From contig DATJNA010000071.1 in NCBI GenBank assembly GCA_035508435.1, positions 1 through 64,000 on the forward strand: a stretch of DNA of 64,000 nucleotides, read 5' to 3'. The notes below the pieces were generated by a model. That model had not been told where the DNA came from and did not search any database. It was given only the letters and a program-made list of their open reading frames with translations. This document shows positions 7,631 through 18,400 of the stretch, one piece after another (positions within the stretch are counted from its first letter, which is position 1; every line of letters begins with the position of its first letter). The stretch is from JASHVB01 sp035508435. Lineage in GTDB: Bacteria > Pseudomonadota > Alphaproteobacteria > Acetobacterales > Acetobacteraceae. The position numbers and the translations under genes are program-made.

Positions 7631-9003
7631 TGGCAGACGGAGTGGCTATGCTGCAATCCCACAGCGTCCGTCAGGTCCGCCTGCTCCAGACCTGCCCGCA
7701 GCAGCACCGTGCCGTGTAGTACGGCTTCCCGCAGCGACGCGCCCGCCAGGTTGGCATCGGTCAAATCCGCGCCGGTCAGATCCGCCCGAGCCAGAGTGGC
7801 CCGCATCAGATCGGCCCCGGCCATCCGCGCCGATGTCAGCCGCGCCAGCGTCAGGTTGGTCGGCCATTCGGAATGGCCGCGAATCGGCATTGGGCTCGCG
7901 TGTGTCCCGACCAGGACGGCGTCGGTCAGCGTCGCGCGTTCCAGGCGGGCACCGCGAATATCGGCCTCGCTCAGATCGGCCATGCGTGCATCCGCCATCG
8001 ACAGGTCGCTCATGACCAGCGAGGCGTTCGCCAGCCTGCATCGCCGCAGCACCGCACCCTTCAGCACCGCCGCCCCAAGATCGACCCCGGACAGGTCGGC
8101 GCCGGTCAGGTCGGTGCCCGTCAGGTCCGCCCGCCGACCCGCCGCGCCACCGCTCGCGATCCAGGCAGAGTGAAGCCGCAGGATGTCGTTGATGTGCTGA
8201 TCGAGCCGTTTCGGCATTCGGGCGCCCTCCAGATCCGCCCGATCGAAATTGGCGCCGTCCAGCAGCGTGCCGATGAAACTGGTACCCTCGAGTGTGGCAG
8301 ACACCAGCGACGCCCCGATCAGGATCGCGCCTTCCAGGATCGCGCCGGCAAGGTTGGCACCGCTCAGATCGGCGCCGCGCAAGTCGCAGCCGGTGAGGTC
8401 AGCCTTCGAGAGGTCCGCCCGCGTCAGAATGCTCTCGCGCATGTCGGCGTCACGCAGGTCCGCCTGGCGCACCACCGCACTGGACAGCCTGGCACCCCGC
8501 AGATCGGCGCCGGCCGCCAGTGCTCCGGTCATGACAGTGCCGCCACCGTCATGACTTGAATGCAACTGCCCGGCATTGGCGGTGAGCAATCTGCCCTCGC
8601 GCAGGTCCGCATGCGTCATGTTGCATCGGACAAGCCTCGCATCGCGCAGGGTGGCGCCACGCAGGTCGGCGTTGTTGAGGCGGGCTTCCGTCAGGTCCGC
8701 GCGGGTCAGGTCCGCGCCGAACAGGTTGACCTGGCGCAGATCGGCGCGACTGAGGTTGCACCGCAGCAACAGCGAGCCGCTGAGATCGGCTTCCGCAAGG
8801 CAGCGTCCGCTGAGATCGCAGTGCGAGAGGTTGACGAATTTCAGGATGGCGCGCCGCCCGCCCGGGGCGCGGGAGAGAAACGTTGCATGCAGTGCCAGGA
8901 TGCGGTCGAGTTCCGCGCCGCCGATGGTGCGACTTTCCCGACCGGCAAGCCCCACCAGGCCCTGCTGTTTCACATTGAAGCTCACCGGCGGCTCCTTGCT
9001 CAC
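7624..9003 (-). CDS. Pentapeptide-repeat protein
   Basis: This 459-residue protein is dominated by A(D/N)LxX pentapeptides (ADLSGSLLLRCNLSRADLRQ and many more) from about residue 50 to the end, predicting a right-handed quadrilateral beta-helix. Two breaks are visible: a short loop around LHSSHDGGGTVMTG near residue 150 and a linker HINDILRLHSAWIASGG near residue 265, which resembles the helical linkers seen between pentapeptide solenoids. The first 45 residues (KQQGLVGLAGRESRTIGGAE) form a cap. Such proteins are often protein-interaction scaffolds or gyrase-protecting DNA mimics; which applies here cannot be read. The last residues overlap a 16-bp tandem repeat. Confidence 0.85.
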   Translation of the reverse strand: MSKEPPVSFNVKQQGLVGLAGRESRTIGGAELDRILALHATFLSRAPGGRRAILKFVNLSHCDLSGRCLAEADLSGSLLLRCNLSRADLRQVNLFGADLTRADLTEARLNNADLRGATLRDARLVRCNMTHADLREGRLLTANAGQLHSSHDGGGTVMTGALAAGADLRGARLSSAVVRQADLRDADMRESILTRADLSKADLTGCDLRGADLSGANLAGAILEGAILIGASLVSATLEGTSFIGTLLDGANFDRADLEGARMPKRLDQHINDILRLHSAWIASGGAAGRRADLTGTDLTGADLSGVDLGAAVLKGAVLRRCRLANASLVMSDLSMADARMADLSEADIRGARLERATLTDAVLVGTHASPMPIRGHSEWPTNLTLARLTSARMAGADLMRATLARADLTGADLTDANLAGASLREAVLHGTVLLRAGLEQADLTDAVGLQHSHSVCQV

Positions 9004-9380
9004 AGCCGCACAGTATTGGACCGGCCTGATGAAGGAGTTGTTAACCGGGGCGGCCGGTCTGGCCGGCGTTCGCTCGTTTCGTCCTCATGCTGCCGAACCG
9101 CGACCGCCTCGGTGGCAGCGATACCTTCGTTGGCACCGATCCCTGCGGGGACGCGCGCCACATCGATAGTGGCCCAGGCGTGTCATCCGGCTGGTCTGCA
9201 CCTGTTGGCGCGCGACGGAGCGGCGGCTGCCGAGGCCGCCTTGCGGCTGCCAAAAGCGATGCAGATGACGACAGGAATCGTGTAGGATGGTGAGGCTTCG
9301 CGGCTGCGTCCGCGTGTCCGTCGGTCTTCGGCTGCCCCAGGCTTGCTGTTCGAGTGATACGGCCCGGAGGCCGACCCTTC
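9004..9380. other. Divergent intergenic region
   Basis: This 377-bp region lies between the start of the minus-strand pentapeptide gene and the plus-strand giant secreted protein. It must carry promoters in both directions. I see no gene, repeat or clear promoter hexamers in it. Confidence 0.4.
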
Positions 9381-12300
9381 ATGCGCGCAGGTCACCCGGT
9401 TCCACGCCGATATCGAGTCGCCTCCGTCGCGCGGGCGGCGATTTGCCGCGGCGGCCTCGCATTGACCGCAGCGATATGGTTATGCCCGGCGAACGCTCCC
9501 GCACAGAGTTTCGACTGTGCCAAGGCACAGGCGCCGATCGATCTGGCGATCTGCGCCTCCCAGCAGCTTCGCCGGCTCGATAGCGAACTGGCCGCCGCCT
9601 ACGCCGCGGCCCTGAAACGCGACGCTGCGCAGGTCGCGACGCTGCGGACACAGCAGCGGGCCTGGGCGCGCAGCCGCACCGCTTGTCTGGGGGGCGGCCA
9701 TGCGTCCGGCACCGGCGCGGCAAGCTCCGAAACGTGTCTGGAACGATCCTACGCCGAACGGCTGGCGGCGCTACAGCCACACGAGGCGGCGCAGCCGCAA
9801 ACCCGGCCCGCTGCCGCAGCATCCGCCGCGACGCCGCCACCGGCGAACCAAACGCGACAGCAGGCGCAAGCCGCGGCGCCCCCTGCATCCCAGCCGCTAC
9901 CAACCAAAGCAGCCACGCCGACGCCCCCTGGATCCCAGCCGTTACCAACCAAAGCAGCCACCTCGACGCCCGCGCCGGATGGCCACGGCAATGCCGCCGC
10001 CGCGTTCGCAGTCCCGCGGCCCGCCACCGGGCTGCCGGAAATCCCCGCCGCCGCGGCATCGCTGGAACGCAGCAAGTTCCCCTCCGCCGGTGAGACCGAC
10101 GTCTTGCTCCACGTCGCCGCGCCGGGCCGCTTTGCCGTCCGCGCCGCCAGCCCCACCGGCACGGCACTGCAACTGGTCGATATGCTGACCGGTCCCGGCG
10201 AGCGCCAGGGATGGCCGGGCAAGCAGGACGGTCGCATCGATGCCTTGCTCGACACCGGCACCTACAAGCTGCGCGCGTTCGGCGCCCCGGCCGCAACCGG
10301 CGAAACGGCGCTGTCCGTCGCCGCCTTCACTCCCGCCGGCCCCGCCTTGCTCGCGCCCGGCTACCAGCCGGTCGCGCTGACCCTGGGCGACCTGCAATAC
10401 CGGTCGTTCTGGCTGGTGGTCAGCGACAGCCACGCACCGATCCGGATCGAGGCCGCCGGCCGAAGCCTTGCCGCGTTGACGCTGTGGCGGGACGGCCGCG
10501 ACCTCGTGTCCTTGCCCGCCACCACCGGCATCATCGCCGCAACCCCGGTCCATCCGATGACCGATATCGTGCTGTCCGGCAGCCTGCCGCCGGGCACCTA
10601 TCTGGTCACCGCCTATGGCGGGCCGAAACTCCCCTGGGCCGACGGAGCGCCGGACGAGCCGCTCTATGTCCGCACCGGCCGCTCCACAGACCTGCTGGCC
10701 GGTGGCGTGAGCAAACAGGTCGGCATTTTCGGCACCGAGGTTTTCGACGTCTCGCGGGATGCCGCCCGTGTGCTGCTGGTGCTGCCGCAACCGGCGGATG
10801 CGCATCTCAGCGCCGAGGCAGCCGGCGCCGACACCCAGACCGCCGACATGGCGAGGACCGACAAGGCCCGCGCCACCCTGCTCGATCTGGCCGGCAAGGT
10901 GGCGCAACCACGCCTCGTGACCCTGCAGGCCGTGCCGGGCCAGGCATTCACGCTGCGCCCGCTGGCGGCCGCGCAACCGCTTGCAGCCGATCCACTCACC
11001 ACCGTTCCCGTCCATAACCAGGGCCGCTACTGGTTCGCCGTGCAGGAGCCAGCCAACGGCGGCGACGAACTGCCGGCCGCAGCCATGCTGGTCAGGTTCA
11101 ACGTCAACCCGGACGGCACACGCGCAGGGGCGGCCGAGGTCCTCGCCGCGCCCGGCGTGCCCGCAATCGGTCCGGATCAAGCCTGGCGATCCCGCTTCAA
11201 TCTGCGCGGCGCCACCGAACTGTTGTTCCACGCCACCGCCCCGGTGACGGCGACCGTGCGGGCCGACGGACCGGCCATGACCCCCCGCATCACCACGCCC
11301 GAGGGCGCGGTGATGAATGCCACCGGCAACGGCACCAACCCGACAGGGTGGGCGCTGTCCGCCGGCTGGTATCGGCTGGTACTGATCCCCAAGCCGCACG
11401 CCTTCGGTATCCTCGACCTGACCCTCGGTCCGCCTGGACTGATCCCGTCGGCACCACAGATCCCCGGCCCGGTGGCGCCGGTACTGCCGCTGGGGGAGCA
11501 AGCGGTGGATGCCAGCCATATCCTGGCCTTCCTGGCGAACCGCGAGCCCGACGCCGAAGCCGGCCTCCTGGTCCGCCATGCTCCTGTCATGCTCGATGAC
11601 GGCCCGCTGGTCGAGACGCTGGCCGCCGGCGAGTCCGCCACGCTGGCAGTGCAGGCCCGCACCCGCGGCATCCTCACGCTGCGCGACATTGCCGGCGGCC
11701 CGGCGCTGACCTCCCAGGCCTTTGAGGCGGGCACGACCACTGCCACCCTGCCGGCGGCCGACCACGCCCGCACCCTGGCGCTGGCGCTGCTGCCCCAGCC
11801 GTCTGCCGCGGCGCCGGAGCCTTCATCCGCGCCCGACCTGACAGCCCTGCATGATGGCGAGCCGGTCTTCCTCGACCTCGGCCGCGACCGTCAGGCGAGC
11901 TTCGCGCTGACCCTGGCGCAGGGCGGCCTCTACCAGGTTCAGACCACGGGCCGGTTGCGGACCGCCGGACACATCGGCACGGCCTTCATCCCCGACCTCG
12001 CCACGGCCGACGCCAACGGGGTCGGCCAGAACGTGCTGCTGCAACGCTACCTGCGCGCCGGCCGCTATCGGCTGGATGTGACGGCGCATGATTCGGCCGG
12101 CCATCTGGGGGTCAGCGCGACCGAGGCCCCCTTGGCCGAGGGCGCCGCCCTGCTGCCCAACGGCAGCGTCCGCGCCACCCTCACTCCCGGTCATGGTGTG
12201 GCGTTCCCCATCCGCATCGCCGCCACCGGCCGTTACCACCTGGATTTGCTCGGTGATGGCCGCAGCTTCACCGCCCGCCTGGAGGACGCTGACGGCTGGC

Positions 12301-15300
12301 CATTGCTCGCGGCCGGCGACCTGTCCTCGATCGACCAGGATTTCTCGCCCGGCAGCTATCGGCTGATCGTGCAGCCACCCAGCGTCGAGGCGCGCGTCGT
12401 GGCGCGGCTGCAGCCGGTGGTCCAGCCGGCGACCCTGACCGGCCATGGGCCGCATCGGTTGCCGTTCGACTCGCCGCAGTCGCTGGTGTGGCGGGAGCCG
12501 CCGGGCCGCGACGATCCTCGTCTGCCGGATCTCTGGACCTTTGCCCTGGCCGGCCCGGCGACGGTGTCACTGCGCGTCGCCGGTGACGGCATGGCGGCGA
12601 CGCTCGAAGCCGAACCCGCCGATCCGAACAAGCCCCCGCTCGGACGGCTCATCGCCGGCACGCCGCTCAGGCTGACGCTGCCGGCAGGGCAGTATCGCGT
12701 GGCGGCGCGCAGTCTTGGGCGGAATGACCGGCTCGACTACAGCGTCACTCTCCACGCCGACGAGCTACAGCCGGGGGTGCCGCGCCGCGTGACGCTGCCC
12801 GCAGACCTGTCGTTCGCCATCGCCCAGCAACGCGTCGTGGCGCTCACCAGCTTCGGCCGCGTGCCCCTGCGCGCCGAGCTGCGCGACCAGGCCGGGCATG
12901 TGCTGGCGGACACCGCCGGCCGCACCGACGATTGGAACATCGCCGTGTCGCGCGCGCTGCCTGCCGGCAGCTACCGCCTGGCGCTGTCGGCACTGGCACC
13001 GCCGGCGGCGCCCCAGTCCGACAACGAGTCCCAGGGCAGCGACAACAACGCCGGCGATCAGGAGCAAGATTCGGACAACTCCGGCGATAACCATCGCAGC
13101 GGCCAGGACAACGGCGGCAACGCTCAGGACAACGGCGGCAACGACAAGGACAATGGCGACCAGGCCAACGCGGGCAATGGCCAGGACAACAGCGGCAACG
13201 CGCAGGAGAACAACGGCAGCGGTCAGGACAACGGCAATCAGGCCAACGCGGGCAACGGCCAGGACAGCGGCGGCAACGCGCAGGAGAACAGCGGCAGCGG
13301 CCAGGACAACGGCAATCAGGCCAACGCCGGCAACGACCAGGACAACAGCGGCAACGCACAGGAGAACAGCGGCAGCGACCAGGATAGCGGCGATCAGCAG
13401 GGCAACGGTACGGACCAGCAATCCAGGCCTGCGCCGCACACCGAGATCACCTTGTTCCTGCCGCAGGACCAGCCCGACGTCGCATTGCCCGCGGACGGCG
13501 CCACCGCGCTGGCCGCGGGTGGTGTGCAGCGTGCCACCCTGCCCCCGACGCCCGCCGGCAGCCTTTTGGTTGCCGCGGCGGAAGCACCCGTCGAACTGAT
13601 CCTCGCGCTGGAACAGCAGGCGGCCGATGGCCAGTGGCAGACCGTTGGACAGAGCCAGGGCCTGGCGCCGATCGTCGCGGTCCCGGTCGGGCAGCAAAGC
13701 GCCGAGCGCCGTCTGGCCGTCTGGACGGTGGATGGCGGCACGATACCAATCCATGTCGCGGCGCGGGCCGTGACCGCGGCGCCGGCACCGATCGGGCCGG
13801 TGCCGTTGGCCCCGGTCATACTCTCGGGCATCAGCCGCACGTGGTATGCGGCGCCGGTGGCCGATCCCGGCGCCGCGATGCTGCATGTCGTCGCGGCAGC
13901 CGCCGGATTGCTCGCCGCATCGGTGCCGGGCCAGCCGGCAGAGCCAACGGACAACGATGCGATTGTAGCGCAGTCCGACACGGTCTGGCTGGTCGCGCCA
14001 CAGCCCGCCGCGCCCAGCCTCGCCGTGGTCAGAAGCATGCCCGACAGCGCCCTGGCGGTTGCGGTGCCGGCAGCGGGCCAGGCCACGCTGCCTTTGGCAC
14101 CTGAAGCGGGGTCTGCGCCGTGCGGCTACGTCGCGGAGTCCGGTCTGGGCCAGCCCGGTCTGGATGCCGGACGCGGCATGGGCGTCGCCCCCGGGAGTGC
14201 CTTTGCCCTGTGCGGCGGCCCGACACTGCGCGTCTGGAATGCCGACGGCGGCACGCCATTGCGAATCCGGCTGCACCGCTTCGATCTGGCCTTGCAACCT
14301 GATGCCGCGGTGGACGAGGTCTTCACCGGCCTGCTGCCGCCACGCTCCGCACTGAAAATGCGGCTGCAGCCCGGCATGAAGCGGCTGGACGTCAGCCTGC
14401 CTGCCCGTGCCGCTCTGGTCGCGGGCTTCCAGCAGGCGAATGCCTTGACCGCCTGGGCGGGTGACACAGCGCTCAGCCGCGGCCTCGCCGGCGACTGGAC
14501 CGACGCGCTGCTGGTCAACACCGGCTCGGCCCCGGCCCCGGTCGCGCTGAGCGTCACAACCGGCGTTGCGCCGCCCGGTTTGGCCGCCGGCGAGGTGTTC
14601 CGCCGCTTCTTCGGGGCACGTGGCTCGTTCGTGCTGCCGGTCACCGCGGCACCAGGGCAGCGCCTGGTTCTGGCGGGCGATGCAACAGTGACGGCTCTGC
14701 TGCCGGACGGGCTGGTGCGGCAAGGTCGCAGCATCGCGCTGGATGGGCCGGCACAGGCGGTGGTGACACACGGCGCCGGGCCACTGGCGCTGTGGATCGA
14801 CGGACCCGGCGTCTCGCCCTGGCCCGTCACGCCGCCACGCGACGTGGCGTTGCCGGCCCGCCTCGCGTTGGACGGCAACGCCATGGCATTGCGCCTGTCG
14901 CCTGGCGCACCGGTATTGCTCCGCCTGTCCAGTACCGCTCCGGCAATTCTCGCGATCGGTGGCGACCCGCCGGTACTGTTCTCGAAAGGGGTAGCGACCG
15001 CGCGCTACCTGGCCGCCGGCGAGACGGTGCTGCACCTGCTGGCGCCGCAGGACGGCCCCTTGTCCGGCTCGCTGGAACTGTCGGGCACGCCGGTGATCGA
15101 GCAAGCCGAGGGCGTCGGCGCTCCGCTGGTGGTGGCACCCGGCGCCGCCGCCGTATTCGGCTTCACCGTCACCGCGAGGGGCCCGGTCGGCATTGGCGTC
15201 CGTGCCGATCCGGATCGCGTGTCCGCGCGATTGCTCGACGAGCATGGCCTCACCCTGGCGCAGGGCGTGTCCATGCTGCGTACGCTGGCACCGGGCCGTT

Positions 15301-15455
15301 ACCTGCTGGAGGCAAGCGTACCGCCTGACGCACCAACCACGACGCTGCTTGCCGCCGTGCTTGGTACCGTACCGCATCCCAACCCGCCGCCGCCGGACGT
15401 CATCCGCGGCCTATTGCTCGCCGCCGGCTTTGCCCCGCCCGAGAACGCACGGTAG
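9381..15455 (+). CDS. Giant secreted protein with LprI-like N-terminus, 2024 residues
   Basis: The protein starts with an export signal (ARAAICRGGLALTAAIWLCPANAPAQ). An LprI/DUF1311-like module follows at about residues 38-115 (FDCAKAQAPIDLAICAS, then LRTQQRAWARSRTACL), with the paired Cys typical of that lysozyme-inhibitor-like family. A Pro/Ala/Gln-rich linker follows to about residue 210. The remaining 1800 residues look like a string of beta-sandwich repeats (recurring LPAGxYRL and PGxYLV strands), interrupted at about 1213-1353 by an Asn/Gln/Asp/Gly-rich stretch. No catalytic motif is evident. It lies 16 bp upstream of the macroglobulin gene and is almost certainly co-transcribed, suggesting a periplasmic or outer-surface partner in envelope defence. 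I chose ATG 9381 over GTG 9354 to begin directly at the signal peptide. Confidence 0.75.
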   Translation: MRAGHPVPRRYRVASVARAAICRGGLALTAAIWLCPANAPAQSFDCAKAQAPIDLAICASQQLRRLDSELAAAYAAALKRDAAQVATLRTQQRAWARSRTACLGGGHASGTGAASSETCLERSYAERLAALQPHEAAQPQTRPAAAASAATPPPANQTRQQAQAAAPPASQPLPTKAATPTPPGSQPLPTKAATSTPAPDGHGNAAAAFAVPRPATGLPEIPAAAASLERSKFPSAGETDVLLHVAAPGRFAVRAASPTGTALQLVDMLTGPGERQGWPGKQDGRIDALLDTGTYKLRAFGAPAATGETALSVAAFTPAGPALLAPGYQPVALTLGDLQYRSFWLVVSDSHAPIRIEAAGRSLAALTLWRDGRDLVSLPATTGIIAATPVHPMTDIVLSGSLPPGTYLVTAYGGPKLPWADGAPDEPLYVRTGRSTDLLAGGVSKQVGIFGTEVFDVSRDAARVLLVLPQPADAHLSAEAAGADTQTADMARTDKARATLLDLAGKVAQPRLVTLQAVPGQAFTLRPLAAAQPLAADPLTTVPVHNQGRYWFAVQEPANGGDELPAAAMLVRFNVNPDGTRAGAAEVLAAPGVPAIGPDQAWRSRFNLRGATELLFHATAPVTATVRADGPAMTPRITTPEGAVMNATGNGTNPTGWALSAGWYRLVLIPKPHAFGILDLTLGPPGLIPSAPQIPGPVAPVLPLGEQAVDASHILAFLANREPDAEAGLLVRHAPVMLDDGPLVETLAAGESATLAVQARTRGILTLRDIAGGPALTSQAFEAGTTTATLPAADHARTLALALLPQPSAAAPEPSSAPDLTALHDGEPVFLDLGRDRQASFALTLAQGGLYQVQTTGRLRTAGHIGTAFIPDLATADANGVGQNVLLQRYLRAGRYRLDVTAHDSAGHLGVSATEAPLAEGAALLPNGSVRATLTPGHGVAFPIRIAATGRYHLDLLGDGRSFTARLEDADGWPLLAAGDLSSIDQDFSPGSYRLIVQPPSVEARVVARLQPVVQPATLTGHGPHRLPFDSPQSLVWREPPGRDDPRLPDLWTFALAGPATVSLRVAGDGMAATLEAEPADPNKPPLGRLIAGTPLRLTLPAGQYRVAARSLGRNDRLDYSVTLHADELQPGVPRRVTLPADLSFAIAQQRVVALTSFGRVPLRAELRDQAGHVLADTAGRTDDWNIAVSRALPAGSYRLALSALAPPAAPQSDNESQGSDNNAGDQEQDSDNSGDNHRSGQDNGGNAQDNGGNDKDNGDQANAGNGQDNSGNAQENNGSGQDNGNQANAGNGQDSGGNAQENSGSGQDNGNQANAGNDQDNSGNAQENSGSDQDSGDQQGNGTDQQSRPAPHTEITLFLPQDQPDVALPADGATALAAGGVQRATLPPTPAGSLLVAAAEAPVELILALEQQAADGQWQTVGQSQGLAPIVAVPVGQQSAERRLAVWTVDGGTIPIHVAARAVTAAPAPIGPVPLAPVILSGISRTWYAAPVADPGAAMLHVVAAAAGLLAASVPGQPAEPTDNDAIVAQSDTVWLVAPQPAAPSLAVVRSMPDSALAVAVPAAGQATLPLAPEAGSAPCGYVAESGLGQPGLDAGRGMGVAPGSAFALCGGPTLRVWNADGGTPLRIRLHRFDLALQPDAAVDEVFTGLLPPRSALKMRLQPGMKRLDVSLPARAALVAGFQQANALTAWAGDTALSRGLAGDWTDALLVNTGSAPAPVALSVTTGVAPPGLAAGEVFRRFFGARGSFVLPVTAAPGQRLVLAGDATVTALLPDGLVRQGRSIALDGPAQAVVTHGAGPLALWIDGPGVSPWPVTPPRDVALPARLALDGNAMALRLSPGAPVLLRLSSTAPAILAIGGDPPVLFSKGVATARYLAAGETVLHLLAPQDGPLSGSLELSGTPVIEQAEGVGAPLVVAPGAAAVFGFTVTARGPVGIGVRADPDRVSARLLDEHGLTLAQGVSMLRTLAPGRYLLEASVPPDAPTTTLLAAVLGTVPHPNPPPPDVIRGLLLAAGFAPPENAR
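13158..13391 (+). repeat. 78-bp in-frame tandem repeat, three units
   Basis: Units at 13158, 13236 and 13314 each encode 26 residues of the form (D/N)QANAGNGQD, then SGNAQEN, then SGQDNG. They form the core of the Asn/Gln/Gly-rich stretch of the giant secreted protein. Shorter 12-15 bp sub-repeats extend the array leftward to about 13020. A length-variable linker is the likely consequence. Confidence 0.85.
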
Positions 15456-15471
15456 AGCATAGGAGACACCC

Positions 15472-18400
15472 ATGCCCTCGCAAGCAGATCGTCACCCTCT
15501 CCCGTTGTGGGCTTGGGCCGCGAAGCGGACCAAGGTGGGGGGGAGGGGGCGTTTCCATGCGCTCCTGGTGCTTGCCTTGCTCTTCCTTCCCTGCCTCGCC
15601 GGCGCGGACCAGACGCCCCCGCCGCTTGATCAGGTGCAGCGCTCGGATGGCGCGGCAGTGGTACCGGATCGTTTCCTGCGTCCGTGGGATCCGGTCACCG
15701 TCTTCTTCCCCACCGACACCGGTCCCGCCCAGGCTGGCCCCGCGGATCACCCCGAGCGTTTCGTCACCATGACACCGGCGCAGCCGGGGGCGTGGCGCTG
15801 GCTCGGTGCGCGCGTGCTGCAGTTCCGGCCGGCGGAACCCTGGACCCCGCTGCGCCGCGAGCGAATCGCCGCCGGCAGCCGCGGCGCGACGCTGATTCCC
15901 TTGCTGCCCGCCCCGGTTCAGACCGCACCGCAGGACCAGCCGGAGGGCATCGCCAATCTCGATACGATCAGCCTGACCTTCCCCGAGCCGGTCGATCCCG
16001 CCGCCCTGGCGCGGCTGTTGACCATCGAGCTGCGGCCGCTGCCCGGCATCGACAGCACCGGCAGCCAGACCCTGACCGGTGCGGATTTCACCCTCCGCCC
16101 GCTGGAGCGCGCCAGTCGCGCCGACCGCCAGACCTACCTGGTGATGCTGCATCAGGCGTTGCCGGACCAGCGTCTGGTGATCCTGCGGTTGCGCCTCTCC
16201 GACGCCGCCGGCCTGGACGACCCGTTGTTCGAGCTGCGCCTGCGCACGGCCACGCCGTTCGCCGTGTCCAGCCTGGACTGTGGCGACGGCTATCGCGCGG
16301 TGACGGTCGACGGCCTGACCACGTGCAATCCAAACACCGACACCGACAGCCCACCGCAGCGGCGATCGGTGACGCTGTATCTCTCCGCGCCACCGAAGGT
16401 GCTCGACATCATGCAGGCGCGCAACGCGTTCCGCATCACGCCGCCGGTCGACGATCTGAACGTCACCACCGATTCGGCGCTGCCGCAGGCCCTGCATCTC
16501 GGCGGCAACTTCGCGCCGGAGACCGAGTACAGCCTGCAGGTGCCGCCCGGAACGCTGATTGACCAGCGCGGCCGCGCCCTCTCCGGCCCGGCCAAGCAGT
16601 TCCGCTTCGCGTTCCGCCCGGTGCCCCCGCGCCTGGTCTGGGACGCCTCACAGGGCATCGTGGAGCAATATGGGCCGCAAATGGTTCCGGTGCGCGGCCA
16701 CGGCTATGCCCACGCCGATGTCCGGATCTATCGGATCGAACCGCTGGATCGCGACTTCTGGCCGTTCCCGGCCAACGGCATCGCAACGCGTGATGCCGAC
16801 CCACCGCCGCTGCCAGGCAACGAGCCGGCCGCGTGGGACCAGTCGGCTTCGATACGGGCGAAAGACATCGCCGCCCGGATCAAGGTGCTTGGTTCTCCCT
16901 CCGTCTCGGAGCTGATGGCGCTGCCGCAATCCAGCGACGGGGCAGAGGAAAAATTCGGCCTCGACCTCCAGCCGCTGCTGGCGCGGACCGCCGGGGCGCA
17001 GCAGCCCGGCACTTACCTGGTCGGGATGCGCCCGCTGCACAGCCAGGAACGCCACTGGATCCGCCTGCAAGTGACGGATCTGTCGCTGACCACGGTGGAG
17101 GAGCCGGGGCGGGTGCGTTTTCAGGTGACCTCGCTGGCGACGGCGCAGCCGGTGGCGGGCGCGCAGATCCGCATCGAGGGATTGCAGAACAAGGACTATC
17201 GCGTGCTGGCCGAGGGCACCACCGACGGCCGCGGTGCCTTCACCTACGTGCCACATGACGGCGGGCAGGCGGCGCCGGAGCGTATCGTGGTGCAGAAGGC
17301 GACCGACACCTTGGTGCAGAGCATGGCGCCGGGTCCCGAAGCCTATGCCGATGGCAACTGGACGCGGCCGCGCGGCACCTGGCTTGGCTGGATGTTCACC
17401 AAGACCGCGATCAGCGCACGGGCGGAGAAGCCGCGCATCCTCTGTCACGTGTTCACCGAGCGCCCGATCTACCGCCCCGAGGAACCGGTCGAGATCCGCG
17501 GCTTCGTGCGCAGCTATCTGCACGGCGCGCTGAGCTACGCCAGCGGCAAAGGTGCACTGCTGGTGCAGGGGCCCGACAAGCAGGAATGGCGCTATCCGAT
17601 CACACTGGATGACACCAGCGGCTTCTATCTGCATTTCGACGCCAGGACGGTGGCGACCGGGGACTACACGGTTTCCTACCAGCCAGAGCATGCCTCGGAG
17701 TGCGACAGCGCCGACTTCAAGAAAGAGGCGTATCGGCTGCCGACGTTCGAAGTGCTGCTGAACCACGCGCCGCAGGTGCCGCTCGACGCGCCGTTCCAGG
17801 TGAACCTGCTGGCGCGCTACTACGCCGGCGGCGTGGTCACGGACCGGCCGATCACCTGGCGGGTGACGCAGTTCCCCTACACCTGGACTCCGCCCGGCCG
17901 CCCCGGCTTCTTGTTCTCGAGCGATTCTCGGTTCTCCGCCGACCAGGCGTTCCGCTCGACGCCGGTGCTGCAAAGCAATGGCAAGACCGACGCAGGTGGT
18001 TCGGCGCAGCTCACGCTCGACCCGACGATCGAGCCAACGGCGCAGCCGCGCACCTACCAGGTGGAGGCCACCGTCACCGGCGACGACGGCCAGCAGATTC
18101 GTAACGTGGCGCAGATAGCGGCGCTGCCGCCGTTCGTCCTGGGCGTGAAGATGCCGCGTTATCTGGCCAAGCCAGGCACCATTCCTGCCGAGCTGCTGGC
18201 GCTGGATGCGGGGGGAAAGCCGCGCCCCGGCATCGACATGACCGTGCGGCTGATCAAGCGCGACTGGAATTCCGTGTTACAGGCCAGCGACTTCACCCAG
18301 GGCACGGCGAAATACGTCACCCAGGAGATCGACCGCACGGCGGAGGAGCGCCACGTCACCAGCACCGAGGCGGGGCAGACGCTGAATTTCGCTGCCACCG

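Noticed and set aside
12765..15377. Very long open frame on the minus strand (870 codons) opposite the giant secreted protein
   Set aside because: It is an antisense shadow created by GC-rich codon bias; composition is Arg/Gln/Gly-rich with no motif, while the plus strand has a signal peptide, LprI-like module and operon context.
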